Source of the DNA: Vallitalea guaymasensis
GTDB taxonomy: Bacteria; Bacillota; Clostridia; Lachnospirales; Vallitaleaceae
Length of the DNA stretch: 64,000 nucleotides
Assembly (NCBI RefSeq): GCF_018141425.1
Contig: NZ_CP058561.1
Span: 2,542,001 to 2,606,000, forward strand
Reading direction: 5' to 3'
In this document: positions 17,502-26,326 of the stretch, in pieces
Numbering within the stretch: position 1 is the stretch's first letter
Layout: each line of letters opens with the position of its first letter
Notes under the pieces: model-generated
Seen by the model: only the letters and a program-made list of their open reading frames with translations
What the model was told of the DNA's origin: nothing
Database searches by the model: none
Program-made: the position numbers and the translations under genes

Positions 17502-18941
17502 ATGTCCAAGAGATTTGAACAAAAAGACTGGCAAGAAAGCATGAGATTAAAATTAGATTTTAATAATATGATGACATCTTATGTTGGAGAGAACGGTATC
17601 AGCGAAGAAGAAATCGCTGATTTACAAGCACAAATTGAGAAAGCTGAAAAAGCAATGGTAGAAAAAAGAGCTAATGGTGGTATGGATTGGAGAGATTTAC
17701 CATATAACCAAGCTGATATAGTTAAAGATATTAATGCATATGTTGAAAGCGTTAAAGATGACTTTGATACTTTTGTAGTACTTGGTATCGGTGGTTCAGC
17801 ATTAGGACCAATCGCTGTACAACAAGCTATCAATCATCCATATTATAATGAACTGTCAAAAGAAAAAAGAGGCGGTTATCCTAAGTTGTATGTAATGGAT
17901 AACATCGACCCTGAAAAGTTAGTATCACTATTTGATATTATAGATCTTGATAAAACTTTATTCAATGTTATAACAAAATCAGGAAGCACTTCTGAAACAA
18001 TGTCCCAATTCATGATTATCAAAGAGATGTTAGAAGAGAAATTAGGCAAAGAAGAGTCTAAAAAACATGTTGTTTGTACAACAGATGCCAAAAACGGTAA
18101 TCTTAGACCGATAGCTGATAAAGAAGGCTATAAGAGTTTCATTATCCCAGCAGGAGTTGGTGGAAGATTTTCAGAACTTACACCAGTTGGTTTATTACCA
18201 GCAGCTATGTGTGGTATAGATATTGAAGAAATATTGGCTGGAGCAGCTTATATGGACGAATTATGTAAAACTGATAATACATTCAAGAACCCAGCTTCAA
18301 TGTATGCAATTCTTAACTACCTAGCTATGAGAAGAGGTAAGAATATATCAGTTATAATGCCTTATGCTGATACATTAAAATACATTGGTGACTGGTATGC
18401 ACAGTTATGGGCAGAATCATTAGGTAAGAAATTTGATAATGATAAAAATGTTGTTAATGTAGGACAAACTCCAGTAAGAGCATTAGGAGCTACAGACCAG
18501 CATTCACAAGTTCAATTATACTCAGAAGGACCAAAAGATAAAGTTATAGTATTTGTTGGTGTTGATAAATACAAAACAACTTTAGATATTCCAAAGATCT
18601 ATGGTGATATTCCTAGCCTTGGATTCTTAGGTGGAGAAACTCACAATAAATTAATTAAAACTGAGCAAATGGCAACTGAATACGCCTTGTTGAAATCAGG
18701 TCAAACAAATATGACTATTACTTTACCAGAAGTAAATGAATTCACACTTGGTCAAATCTTATACTTGTTTGAAGTAGCTACTGGATTTGCAGGTGAACTA
18801 CTTGACATTAATGCTTTTGACCAACCAGGTGTAGAAGAAGGTAAAAATGCAACATATGCTATGTTTGGAAGACCAGGCTATGATGAAAAGAAAGCTGAAC
18901 TTGATAATAGACCAGCTAAAAATGATAAATTCATCATCTAG
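17502..18941 (+). CDS. pgi: Glucose-6-phosphate isomerase
   Basis: This 479-residue enzyme interconverts glucose-6-phosphate and fructose-6-phosphate. Signatures include LGIGGSALGP (phosphate loop), TKSGSTSET, GGRFSELTPVGLLPAA and GATDQHSQVQLYSEGP. Length is close to the Firmicute form and shorter than the E. coli one. ATG at 17502 follows AGGAGG. A 182-base gap separates it from the DeoR gene; a strong terminator follows, so it is probably its own transcript. Confidence 0.95.
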   Translation: MSKRFEQKDWQESMRLKLDFNNMMTSYVGENGISEEEIADLQAQIEKAEKAMVEKRANGGMDWRDLPYNQADIVKDINAYVESVKDDFDTFVVLGIGGSALGPIAVQQAINHPYYNELSKEKRGGYPKLYVMDNIDPEKLVSLFDIIDLDKTLFNVITKSGSTSETMSQFMIIKEMLEEKLGKEESKKHVVCTTDAKNGNLRPIADKEGYKSFIIPAGVGGRFSELTPVGLLPAAMCGIDIEEILAGAAYMDELCKTDNTFKNPASMYAILNYLAMRRGKNISVIMPYADTLKYIGDWYAQLWAESLGKKFDNDKNVVNVGQTPVRALGATDQHSQVQLYSEGPKDKVIVFVGVDKYKTTLDIPKIYGDIPSLGFLGGETHNKLIKTEQMATEYALLKSGQTNMTITLPEVNEFTLGQILYLFEVATGFAGELLDINAFDQPGVEEGKNATYAMFGRPGYDEKKAELDNRPAKNDKFII

Positions 18942-18960
18942 TACTAGATAAAAAATATAT

Positions 18961-19003
18961 GGCTTACTTATAATAGAATCCGATATTATAAGTAAGCCTT
19001 TTT
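18961..19003 (+). terminator. Intrinsic terminator after pgi
   Basis: A perfect 15-bp stem, GGCTTACTTATAATA (18961-18975) with its complement at 18984-18998, is followed by TTTTTAT. Confidence 0.9.
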
Positions 19004-19018
19004 ATATAAATATGATGT

Positions 19019-19037
19019 GATAATGATTATCATTATT
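19019..19037 (+). promoter_or_regulatory. Fur box upstream of AraC regulator
   Basis: GATAATGATTATCATTATT matches the 19-bp Fur consensus GATAATGATAATCATTATC at 17 of 19 positions and is itself an inverted repeat. It abuts the -35 box of the downstream promoter, so iron-loaded Fur bound here would block transcription. Confidence 0.85.
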
Positions 19038-19064
19038 GAAATTAAATGGAATCTTTGGTATACT
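19036..19064 (+). promoter_or_regulatory. Promoter of AraC regulator gene
   Basis: TTGAAA (19036-19041), a 17-base spacer and TATACT (19059-19064). It overlaps the end of the Fur box. Confidence 0.75.
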
Positions 19065-19092
19065 TGAATAAATAAACTTAGGAGGACTATAT

Positions 19093-20073
19093 ATGAAGGA
19101 TGTTAAAGACGATTCTATGTATCTTAATATAATAGCTAAACTGACAAATGCTAATAAAGATTATTCTACATATACAATTCAACCTCAATATGGAAAAGGA
19201 ACATATATAATTGTAAAAATTATACCTGGGTTTAGTTTGGCATTCAATAATTTTAGTATGAATGAAAATATGTTAAACATAATAGATAGATATCAACATT
19301 TTTCAGAGCCTATTCTTAAGATAAATTATTGTTTAAAAGGGAAAATGCTTGCATTCGATAAGAAAGGCAAAATCTGTGCATCAGGAAAAGGCAGTACTGC
19401 ATATTATGAAGGCATTGAGAATATATGCAAGTTTAGTCATTTTGATGAATATGAGAGTATATCACTATTTGGTTATACCAATCAAATAACTAATATTTTT
19501 CAACAGGTGTTTCATATGGATAAAAGTATTTTAAGAGGTTTTTGTAATCAGATAAATGAAGAAGATAACTATACAGTAATTAAAAATGATTTAACAACTA
19601 TAGGTTTACTTAATGATATCAAAGATAATTTCAGCAACGGTGATATAGATAGTCTAAGAATTAGAGCTATAGAATTATTCATGTATGAATTGAAAAACTT
19701 TAAGACCAACAAAGAACGAAAAGAATTGTACTATAGTAGAACAGTAGTTGAGAAAGTAGAAAAAATAGAAAAATATATAAGTGAGAATCTGGATGAAAAG
19801 CTTACAATTGATTATTTGTGTAATGAGTTCAATATCTCGATGGATACCTTGAAGCGTTGTTTCAAGCAAGTATATTCAACTAGTATATATGCTTATATTA
19901 AGAAATCAAGACTTGAAAAAGGAAAAGAATTATTGGTTAGTAGTGAAAAGAGTATAACTGAAATAGCATTGAATTGTGGTTATAACAATCATCATAGTTT
20001 TAGTAAAGCATTCAAAGACCATTATAAAATAACTCCAAGAGAGACTCGTAAAGTTTATGTTATAGGTGGGTGA
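19093..20073 (+). CDS. AraC-family regulator, PchR-like, Fur-controlled
   Basis: This 326-residue protein has an N-terminal sensor region (LKINYCLKGKM, then FDEYESISLFGY) like that of PchR-type siderophore regulators, and a C-terminal double helix-turn-helix (about 225-322) with FNISMDTLKRCFKQVYSTSIYAY and ITEIALNCGYNNHHSFSKAFKDHY. ATG 19093 follows TAGGAGG. The Fur box in front implies expression under iron shortage. PchR-like proteins commonly sense a siderophore and activate uptake genes; here a MATE exporter follows by about 110 bases. Ligand unknown. Confidence 0.83.
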   Translation: MKDVKDDSMYLNIIAKLTNANKDYSTYTIQPQYGKGTYIIVKIIPGFSLAFNNFSMNENMLNIIDRYQHFSEPILKINYCLKGKMLAFDKKGKICASGKGSTAYYEGIENICKFSHFDEYESISLFGYTNQITNIFQQVFHMDKSILRGFCNQINEEDNYTVIKNDLTTIGLLNDIKDNFSNGDIDSLRIRAIELFMYELKNFKTNKERKELYYSRTVVEKVEKIEKYISENLDEKLTIDYLCNEFNISMDTLKRCFKQVYSTSIYAYIKKSRLEKGKELLVSSEKSITEIALNCGYNNHHSFSKAFKDHYKITPRETRKVYVIGG

Positions 20074-20182
20074 ACAACTTTTTATCTGAATGGAACCTTT
20101 TTGCACGAAACGCGATAGAAGCTGTTATCTTAATGTGTTAAACTGGTAAAAAATTGACACAAAAAGATATGGAGTGATTAAA

Positions 20183-21565
20183 TTGCAGGAAAAAATAAAT
20201 GATAAAGATAAGCAAAAACAGATGATACTTTCTGAAAATCTTTGGAAGGTTATGCTGAAAATATCTTGGCCTGCTGTATTAGCAATGGTATTATACGGAC
20301 TCAATACAGTATTTGATGCCATTTTTGTAGGACAGTTTGTAGGAGAAGATGCTTTAGCTGGAGTTTCAATAGCCTATCCTTTATCACAAGTAACTCTAGG
20401 ATTTGGTTCTTTGATAGGTGTTGGAGCTGGTTCGGCACTGAGTATTGCACTAGGCTCAGACGACAAAAATTATCAGAAAAAAATATTGGGTAACGTAAAC
20501 TATCTGTCAATAGTAATAAGTGTTTTATACATAATATTTGCTATGTTATTATCTACTCCTCTAGTACGAGTTATGGGTGGTACAGGTGATACATTAACTA
20601 TAGGTAGAACCTATTTCCAAATAACTGTAATCGGTTCTTTGTTCTGGGTATATGGTTTAGCTGGTAACATGATAGTACGTGCTGAAGGAAAGATGAAATC
20701 TGCTGCTGTTATGATGGGAGTTGGACTTGTAGTCAATATAATAGCTAATTACATTTTGATTGTTATTTTAGATATGGGAGTTGCAGGAGCTGCATGGGGA
20801 ACCAATCTAGGTATGTTGGTATATACCATTGCAGGACTTGTCTATTTTGCAAAAGGCAAGGCATCCTTTGAAGGTCATCCATTCAAGATTAGAAGGGACA
20901 AACATATAATAAAAGACATTTTCAATATGGGTATACCGTCATTAATAATGACTGTTATGAGTTTAGTTCAAGCAGTAGTAGTTTTTAACGCATTATCAAG
21001 ATATGGAACAACATATGACCTTGCACTCTATGGTGCTATCTATAGGATATTCACTTTACTCATGACTCCTATATTTGGACTAATGAGAGCCTTGCAACCG
21101 GTTATTGGTATTAACTACGGTGCAAAGCAGAATATGCGTGTAATCAAGAGCTTCAAAATATTTGCTGTAGGAAGTACATTGATGATGTTGCCGTTCTGGC
21201 TGATAATCATGATTATTCCACAAGCACCATTAGGCTTAATGTTCCCTAATAGGATCTTTGATACAACCAGTTTGAATTATTTTAGAACGTTTATGATTCT
21301 ATTACCGATTTTACCAATCATATTTATGGCTATGACCTTCTACCCAGCAATAAATAGAGGTAAGCCAGCAGCAGTTATAGGTATTGTTAGACAATTGATA
21401 TTCTATGTGCCAGTAATGCTTATATTACCAAGATTCTACGGTATAGGATGGGTTTATTATGGATCAGTGTTAATTGATGTAATCATAACATTATGGGCAT
21501 GTATGTTACTTGCTAAAGACTTTAGAGTTCTTAGGAAAGACATGAGATTAGCATATGAAACTTAA
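20183..21565 (+). CDS. MATE-family efflux transporter
   Basis: This roughly 460-residue membrane protein has about 12 helices in two similar halves, with MATE features such as ISWPAVLAMVLYGLNTVFDAIFVGQ and GFGSLIGVGAGSALSIALG. TTG 20183 is preferred, with GGAG (20171-20174) eight bases upstream; GTG 20174 would overlap the SD. It follows the Fur-controlled AraC gene and may export a siderophore or a toxic compound during iron limitation (inference from context). Its terminator has been split by an IS256-family insertion. Confidence 0.85.
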   Translation: MQEKINDKDKQKQMILSENLWKVMLKISWPAVLAMVLYGLNTVFDAIFVGQFVGEDALAGVSIAYPLSQVTLGFGSLIGVGAGSALSIALGSDDKNYQKKILGNVNYLSIVISVLYIIFAMLLSTPLVRVMGGTGDTLTIGRTYFQITVIGSLFWVYGLAGNMIVRAEGKMKSAAVMMGVGLVVNIIANYILIVILDMGVAGAAWGTNLGMLVYTIAGLVYFAKGKASFEGHPFKIRRDKHIIKDIFNMGIPSLIMTVMSLVQAVVVFNALSRYGTTYDLALYGAIYRIFTLLMTPIFGLMRALQPVIGINYGAKQNMRVIKSFKIFAVGSTLMMLPFWLIIMIIPQAPLGLMFPNRIFDTTSLNYFRTFMILLPILPIIFMAMTFYPAINRGKPAAVIGIVRQLIFYVPVMLILPRFYGIGWVYYGSVLIDVIITLWACMLLAKDFRVLRKDMRLAYET

Positions 21566-21571
21566 CGATAA

Positions 21572-21593
21572 AAAAGGAGCGAAAAGCTCCTTT
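21572..21593 (+). terminator. Terminator remnant after MATE gene, cut by the IS
   Basis: AAAAGGAGC-GAAAA-GCTCCTTT still forms a hairpin, but its T tail now lies beyond the insertion at 23222. Joined without the IS it reads as a standard bidirectional terminator serving the MATE gene and the convergent small gene at 23222. Confidence 0.75.
21586..21593 (+). repeat. Left 8-bp target duplication of IS256-family element
   Basis: GCTCCTTT is repeated at 23214-23221 on the other side of the element. IS256-family elements typically make 8-9 bp duplications. Confidence 0.85.
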
Positions 21594-21620
21594 GAGAATG
21601 TCCTAAAAAGTGTGTAAAAT

Positions 21621-21666
21621 ATCTCCAACCTGGCTAAAATCTAAATAAAAATGCCAGGAAGGAGAT
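21621..21666 (+). promoter_or_regulatory. Hairpin covering the transposase ribosome site
   Basis: CTCCAACCTGGC (21623-21634) pairs with GCCAGGAAGGAG (21653-21664), leaving only an AA/AA internal loop. The right arm contains the SD of the transposase gene, so transcripts entering from outside would have it masked. Other insertion sequences use a comparable device. Confidence 0.6.
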
Positions 21667-21672
21667 TTTACT

Positions 21673-22896
21673 ATGGCAAATAATCTTATTACTAAAGAAC
21701 AAGCACAATCAATAATTGAAAACAATGATATCAAAACTCCACAAGATATTATGGGTGCTCTAAAAAATATGTTTAGGGATGTTATTCAAGAAATGCTTGA
21801 AAACGAGATGGATGAAACTCTAGGCTACGAACGTTACGATCATGACCAACCTAAATCCAACTATCGAAATGGTTATTCTCAAAAGAAAGTTCGTTCTTCT
21901 CTAGGTGAAATAGATATTGATGTGCCTAGAGACCGAAATGCTGATTTTGAACCTAAGATTGTTCCTAAACGGAAAAAAGATATTTCAGATATTGAGAAAC
22001 AAATCATAAGTCTCTATGCTCGTGGTATGTCCACAAGAGATATTCATGAACAAATGAATGAACTCTATGGAATAAATGTTTCGGCAGATATGGTAAGTAG
22101 AATAACGGATAAGCTAATACCAACAATTAAAGAATGGCAAGGAAGACCCTTAGAACCTATATACCCTTTTGTTTTTATGGATGCAATTCACTTTAAAGTA
22201 AGAACCGAAGGACGCGTTATCAATCGAGCAGCTTATGTGATCATTGGTGTTAACCTAGATGGTATGAAGGATGTATTAGGTATCTGGATAGGTGAAAACG
22301 AGAGCTCTAAATTCTGGTTAAACATTCTTAATCAATTATCTTCACGAGGAGTTAAAGATGTCCTTATCTTCTCTGTAGATGGGCTTTCTGGTATGAAAGA
22401 AGCTATCCAAACAGTTTATCCACGAGCAGAAATACAGCGTTGTATCATACATCAATTAAGAAATTCATTCAAGTTTGTATCCTATAAAGATTACAAAGAA
22501 TTTACAAGAGATTTCAAAGAGGTTTATCGTGCTTCATCAGAAGATTTAGCTTTATTAAAGCTTGATGAATTAGAAGATAAATGGGGAGCTAAATATCCTC
22601 ATGCGTTAACGAGTTGGAGAAAAAATTGGGATGTATTGTGTCCATTTTTTAAATTCCCAGATGACATCAGGCGTATTATGTATACAACAAATGTTATTGA
22701 AAATCTTAATAGGCAATATCGTAAAGTAACAAAGAGCAAATGTATTTTTCCAACAGATACATCCTTACAAAAAATGCTTTTTTTAGCTACAGATAAAGCT
22801 ACAAAAAAATGGACACAAAGGTATCGAGGTTGGGATAAAATACTCAATCAATTAACCATTTTATATAATGAACGTATAACACCTTACATTGGCTAA
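21673..22896 (+). CDS. IS256-family transposase
   Basis: This 407-residue mutator-type transposase has the DDE triad at Asp170 (FVFMDAIHF), Asp236 (FSVDGLSG) and Glu343 (TTNVIENLNRQYRK), and the Cys257-x2-His260 motif (QRCIIHQLRNS) characteristic of the family. The N-terminal helical DNA-binding region is complete (YRNGYSQKKV, then VPRDRNADFEP). ATG follows AAGGAG inside a hairpin. Length and motifs indicate an active gene. Confidence 0.95.
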   Translation: MANNLITKEQAQSIIENNDIKTPQDIMGALKNMFRDVIQEMLENEMDETLGYERYDHDQPKSNYRNGYSQKKVRSSLGEIDIDVPRDRNADFEPKIVPKRKKDISDIEKQIISLYARGMSTRDIHEQMNELYGINVSADMVSRITDKLIPTIKEWQGRPLEPIYPFVFMDAIHFKVRTEGRVINRAAYVIIGVNLDGMKDVLGIWIGENESSKFWLNILNQLSSRGVKDVLIFSVDGLSGMKEAIQTVYPRAEIQRCIIHQLRNSFKFVSYKDYKEFTRDFKEVYRASSEDLALLKLDELEDKWGAKYPHALTSWRKNWDVLCPFFKFPDDIRRIMYTTNVIENLNRQYRKVTKSKCIFPTDTSLQKMLFLATDKATKKWTQRYRGWDKILNQLTILYNERITPYIG

Positions 22897-22908
22897 CTAC
22901 CGTTCACT

Positions 22909-22953
22909 TTTACGAAGTAAAGGTAGTATAAATCTCCACCTTTACTTCGTAAA
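22909..22953 (+). terminator. Strong hairpin after transposase
   Basis: A perfect 14-bp stem, TACGAAGTAAAGGT (22911-22924) with its complement at 22938-22951, extends by two A-T pairs and is followed by ATTTTAC. The remainder of the IS to 23213 holds no gene I can support. Confidence 0.6.
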
Positions 22954-23213
22954 TTTTACATGCATTAAGTAAGTGCTGATGGGACCCAAAAATGAAACAG
23001 GATATATTAACTTCCCATCATGTGAAGAATTTAGCATGTAAAAACGTTCACTAAACAGTGTTAATTCTAGAGATTTTGCACCCCAAAAATGATACTATTA
23101 TAGTATTGTCATAATACAGCTAAATTATGGGAATATTATTAATAAATGTAAAAATAACCACCCCAGCCGTACATAGCTAGGATGGATTTTTACACACTTA
23201 GTGTGACACTACC

Positions 23214-23221
23214 GCTCCTTT
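23214..23221 (+). repeat. Right 8-bp target duplication
   Basis: GCTCCTTT, matching 21586-21593. Confidence 0.85.
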
Positions 23222-23527
23222 TTATATTCTTCTTATTTTTCTTCTTTTCTTTTTCTCTTTTTCTTCATCAATAATCTCTATTTCAAGATAATCAAAATCA
23301 ATTTGTTCAATAAAATGGTCTTGCTTGAAAGATGTCTTGCCATATGCTGGATAATCTTTATTATTATCATTCAACCACATAGGATGTTGTAAATCAAATT
23401 CATAGCAGATCTTATCCAGACAATCATAAGTAAGATCATCCTTTGATAAACCCTCTTCATTAAGTTCAATCACAGTATCTTTTAACATCTTATTGTTTTT
23501 GTACACTTTTCCCCAAAGTCTAAACAT
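23222..23527 (-). CDS. Conserved hypothetical protein, MFRLWGK family
   Basis: This 101-residue protein begins MFRLWGKVYKNNKML and has the segment DCLDKICYEFDLQHPMWL and later HFIEQIDFDYLEIEI, a pattern I recall from a small conserved family in clostridia with no known function. The very basic tail EKEKKKRRKIRRI is a local extension. The start at 23527 has AGAGGA upstream; an ATG at 23569 would add 14 hydrophobic/basic residues and has no better SD. The stop codon abuts the IS256 target duplication, so its terminator was displaced by the insertion. Confidence 0.65.
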   Translation of the reverse strand: MFRLWGKVYKNNKMLKDTVIELNEEGLSKDDLTYDCLDKICYEFDLQHPMWLNDNNKDYPAYGKTSFKQDHFIEQIDFDYLEIEIIDEEKEKKKRRKIRRI

Positions 23528-23773
23528 AAATATTATCCTCTCTATAAATAAAAATTTATATTTCTTCAATTAATTAAATAGTATTGCTATTATTATATAT
23601 GCATTATAACTCAGCTTCAACCTTTAATTTTTATATTTACTAGAAGCATCTAGTATCTTCTAATATTTTTAATGGCAAAAACTATATAATTAAGTTCTTT
23701 ACAATCATGTTATAATAATAATGTGAGTTTTTTTACTATCTTTTATTTAATAAAATAATGGAAGGACATGAAT

Positions 23774-24460
23774 ATGATCTATGAAGATATAGTAGAAGGA
23801 GTTTTTCTTGAACGTCCCAACAGATTCATTGCAAAAGTACTGATAGATGGTAATCCAGAAACAGTTCATGTGAAAAATACAGGACGATGCAAGGAAATAC
23901 TTACTGAGGGAACCAAGATATTTTTACAAAAAAGCAATAATCCAAATAGGAAAACAAAATATTCGTTAATAAGTGCTTACAAAAAGGATATGCTCATAAA
24001 TATTGATTCACAGGTACCAAATGAAGTTGTACATGAAGCAATTATTCAAAATAAGTTACCAGAACTAATTGATCTTAACTATGTAAAAAGAGAACAAAAA
24101 TATAAGAATTCTAGATTTGATATATATTTTGAAAGAGGTAATAAGAAGGGTTTTATAGAAGTAAAAGGTGTCACATTAGAAAAGGATGGGTTATCAATGT
24201 TTCCAGATGCTCCTACAAAAAGAGGTACCAAACATTTGGAGGAATTAATTGATGCTATTGCAAATGGATATGAAGGATACTTGTTCTTGTTGATACAGAT
24301 GAATGATATACATAAATTTACGCCTAATTACATAACAGATGAAACATTTGCAAAAACTTTAATGAAAGCTAATGATGCAGGAGTTAAAATATTATGTTAT
24401 AATTCATTAGTGACAAGGAATGAAATTACGATAGGAAAGAAAGCTGAAGTATTATTATAG
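23774..24460 (+). CDS. sfsA: SfsA family protein (DNA/RNA nuclease SfsA)
   Basis: This roughly 228-residue protein has typical SfsA motifs: FLERPNRFIAKV, the N-terminal VHVKNTGRCKEIL, then SRFDIYFE and IEVKGVTLEKDGLSMFPDAPTKRGTKHL. The latter carries the Asp/Glu-x-Lys pattern of a PD-(D/E)XK nuclease-like site. SfsA was first linked to maltose gene control in E. coli; its cellular role is uncertain. ATG 23774 is chosen over ATG 23768 because of spacing from GGAAGG. Length is normal. Confidence 0.9.
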   Translation: MIYEDIVEGVFLERPNRFIAKVLIDGNPETVHVKNTGRCKEILTEGTKIFLQKSNNPNRKTKYSLISAYKKDMLINIDSQVPNEVVHEAIIQNKLPELIDLNYVKREQKYKNSRFDIYFERGNKKGFIEVKGVTLEKDGLSMFPDAPTKRGTKHLEELIDAIANGYEGYLFLLIQMNDIHKFTPNYITDETFAKTLMKANDAGVKILCYNSLVTRNEITIGKKAEVLL

Positions 24461-24493
24461 ACCATTTATAATTTTAAACAAGAGGTGAAGATT

Positions 24494-25000
24494 ATGGAAG
24501 GACTAGAAAGAAGAAATAATATCAAAAAACTTTTAACTGAAAGTGTTGAACCAATAACAGGCTCTAGATTAGCCAAAACTTTTTCAGTTAGCCGTCAAGT
24601 AATTGTGCAGGATATAGCATTACTTAGAGCCAAAGGTTGTAAAATCATATCTACATCCAATGGTTATATGATATATGAAAGTAAAAAAGAATATACGAAA
24701 TTATTAGCTGTAAAACATACAAAAGAAGACATAAGGGAAGAACTGGAAACCATAGTTGATTTTGGTGCTACTATAGTCAATGTGATGGTTATTCATCCCG
24801 TATATGGTGAAATAACTGCTAACCTTATGCTATCATCAAGAAAGCATATAGATGATTTTATCAAAAAACTTCAAAAAGATGAATCAATTCCTCTTATGAG
24901 ATTAAAAAATGGTGAGCATTATCATTTGATAAAAGCTAATAATAGCAAGACACTGGAATTAGTTGAAAAGGAACTTGAAAAAAAAGGATTTTTAATATAA
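24494..25000 (+). CDS. niaR: NiaR-like niacin-responsive repressor (HTH + 3H domain)
   Basis: This 168-residue protein has an N-terminal winged helix (RRNNIKKLLTESVEPITG, then VSRQVIVQDIALLRAKG) and a C-terminal 3H domain with the conserved His in AVKHTKEDI, VIHPVYGEI and GEHYHLI. In Firmicutes this family represses NAD synthesis and niacin uptake genes when niacin is bound. ATG 24494 lies 7 bases after AGAGGTG. No NAD gene is adjacent; a permease gene follows 49 bases downstream and may or may not be a target. Confidence 0.85.
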   Translation: MEGLERRNNIKKLLTESVEPITGSRLAKTFSVSRQVIVQDIALLRAKGCKIISTSNGYMIYESKKEYTKLLAVKHTKEDIREELETIVDFGATIVNVMVIHPVYGEITANLMLSSRKHIDDFIKKLQKDESIPLMRLKNGEHYHLIKANNSKTLELVEKELEKKGFLI

Positions 25001-25049
25001 AAATTTTTAATTATATGTGACAAGACATATGAATTTACAGGAGGATAAC

Positions 25050-26138
25050 ATGGATAAGCAAAATAAGAAAAAAAGTATTCTAACTAAACTAGTCAATAGG
25101 TACTTTATTGATGGATTAAGTGGTATGGCGATGGGATTATTCTCTACACTCATTGTGGGATTAATCATTAAACAGATTGGATCGTTGATAGGTGATAATG
25201 TAATTGGAATCACACTTTCAAGAATAGGCTCTATAGCTAGCATACTTACAGGAGCCGGAATCGGTATTGGAATAGCTCATAAACTAAAGACTTCAAGTCT
25301 AATTATGTATTCATCAGCAGTTACAGGATTGGTTGGTGCCTATGCAGGTAAAATCATCAGCGGACAAGCCTTTGTTGAGGGAGATGTTCTGCTGATTGGT
25401 CCTGGAGAGCCTCTAGGGGCTTTTGTTGCAGTTATAGTCGGTATCGAAATAGGAAGACTGGTATCAGGAAAAACCAAAATAGATATAATACTTACACCTA
25501 TAACAACTATCATAGCTGGTAGTAGTATTGGACTTATAATTGGTCCATCCATATCTGCTTTCATGAATTGGTTAGGAGACATTATTGAATTTGCTACAGT
25601 ACAGCAGCCTTTTGTCATGGGGATATTGGTTTCTGTGTTAATGGGTATGATTCTCACATTACCAATAAGTTCAGCTGCTCTATCAATTATTCTCAACCTT
25701 AATGGACTTGCCGCTGGAGCAGCAACAGTAGGATGTGCTACACAAATGATAGGTTTTGCAGTAGCAAGTTATAGAGAAAATAAGGTTAATGGACTTATAG
25801 CTCAAGGATTAGGGACATCAATGCTGCAAGTCCCTAACATAGTTAAGAATCCAAGGATATGGATACCCCCTATTGTAGTTAGCGCAATACTTGGTCCAAT
25901 CTCTACAAAAGTGTTTATGATGAAAAATAATGCTTATGGTGGAGGAATGGGGACATCTGGTTTGGTAGGACAGATTATGACTTGGGATACAATGATTGAA
26001 AGTGAATCTCCAGGGGTTCTAATAACCAAGATAATTGTCTTGCATATAGTTCTCCCAGCTGTTATGACATTAGCTTTATCAGAAGGTCTCAGGAAAATTG
26101 GCTGGATCAAATATGGAGATATGAAATTGGATAGTTAA
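25050..26138 (+). CDS. PTS EIIC-like membrane permease
   Basis: This 362-residue protein has about 9-10 membrane segments and many Gly/Ser pairs. It matches the PTS_EIIC_2 type (single-domain EIIC without EIIA or EIIB), with segments YFIDGLSGMAMGLFSTLIVGLI, GPGEPLGAFVAVIVG and PISSAALSIILNLNG. ATG 25050 follows AGGAGG. No EIIA/EIIB genes are nearby, so whether it phosphorylates a substrate is unclear. It follows the NiaR-like gene in the same direction. Confidence 0.75.
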   Translation: MDKQNKKKSILTKLVNRYFIDGLSGMAMGLFSTLIVGLIIKQIGSLIGDNVIGITLSRIGSIASILTGAGIGIGIAHKLKTSSLIMYSSAVTGLVGAYAGKIISGQAFVEGDVLLIGPGEPLGAFVAVIVGIEIGRLVSGKTKIDIILTPITTIIAGSSIGLIIGPSISAFMNWLGDIIEFATVQQPFVMGILVSVLMGMILTLPISSAALSIILNLNGLAAGAATVGCATQMIGFAVASYRENKVNGLIAQGLGTSMLQVPNIVKNPRIWIPPIVVSAILGPISTKVFMMKNNAYGGGMGTSGLVGQIMTWDTMIESESPGVLITKIIVLHIVLPAVMTLALSEGLRKIGWIKYGDMKLDS

Positions 26139-26176
26139 GAAAGAATATTATACTCGTGCTTGTTATATTATAAAAG

Positions 26177-26219
26177 AAGCTGTTAAATTGTCTCATATGG
26201 GCATTTTAACGGCTTTTAT
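26177..26219 (+). terminator. Terminator after EIIC-like gene
   Basis: The arms AAGCTGTTAAA (26177-26187) and TTTAACGGCTT (26205-26215) pair with one G-T, followed by TTATA. The loop is large (17 bases). Confidence 0.6.
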
Positions 26220-26326
26220 AATAAATATATATTTTTTTTATATTTTTTGAAGGGTATATAGAATAATTAGCGTCTAAACATATGTAAGCTTTTTTAATTA
26301 ATGATTGAAGGGAATGTGATTCTAAA

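Larger units (their letters stand above)
21594..23213 (+). mobile_element. IS256-family insertion sequence, apparently intact
   Basis: This 1620-bp element has 26-bp imperfect inverted ends (21594-21619 and 23188-23213, 19 of 26 matching, the inner GTGTGTAAAA perfect) and an 8-bp target duplication. It carries one full-length transposase. At about 1.6 kb it is longer than most IS256 relatives because of a 317-base non-coding right part. The clean duplication and intact gene suggest a fairly recent insertion. Confidence 0.88.
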
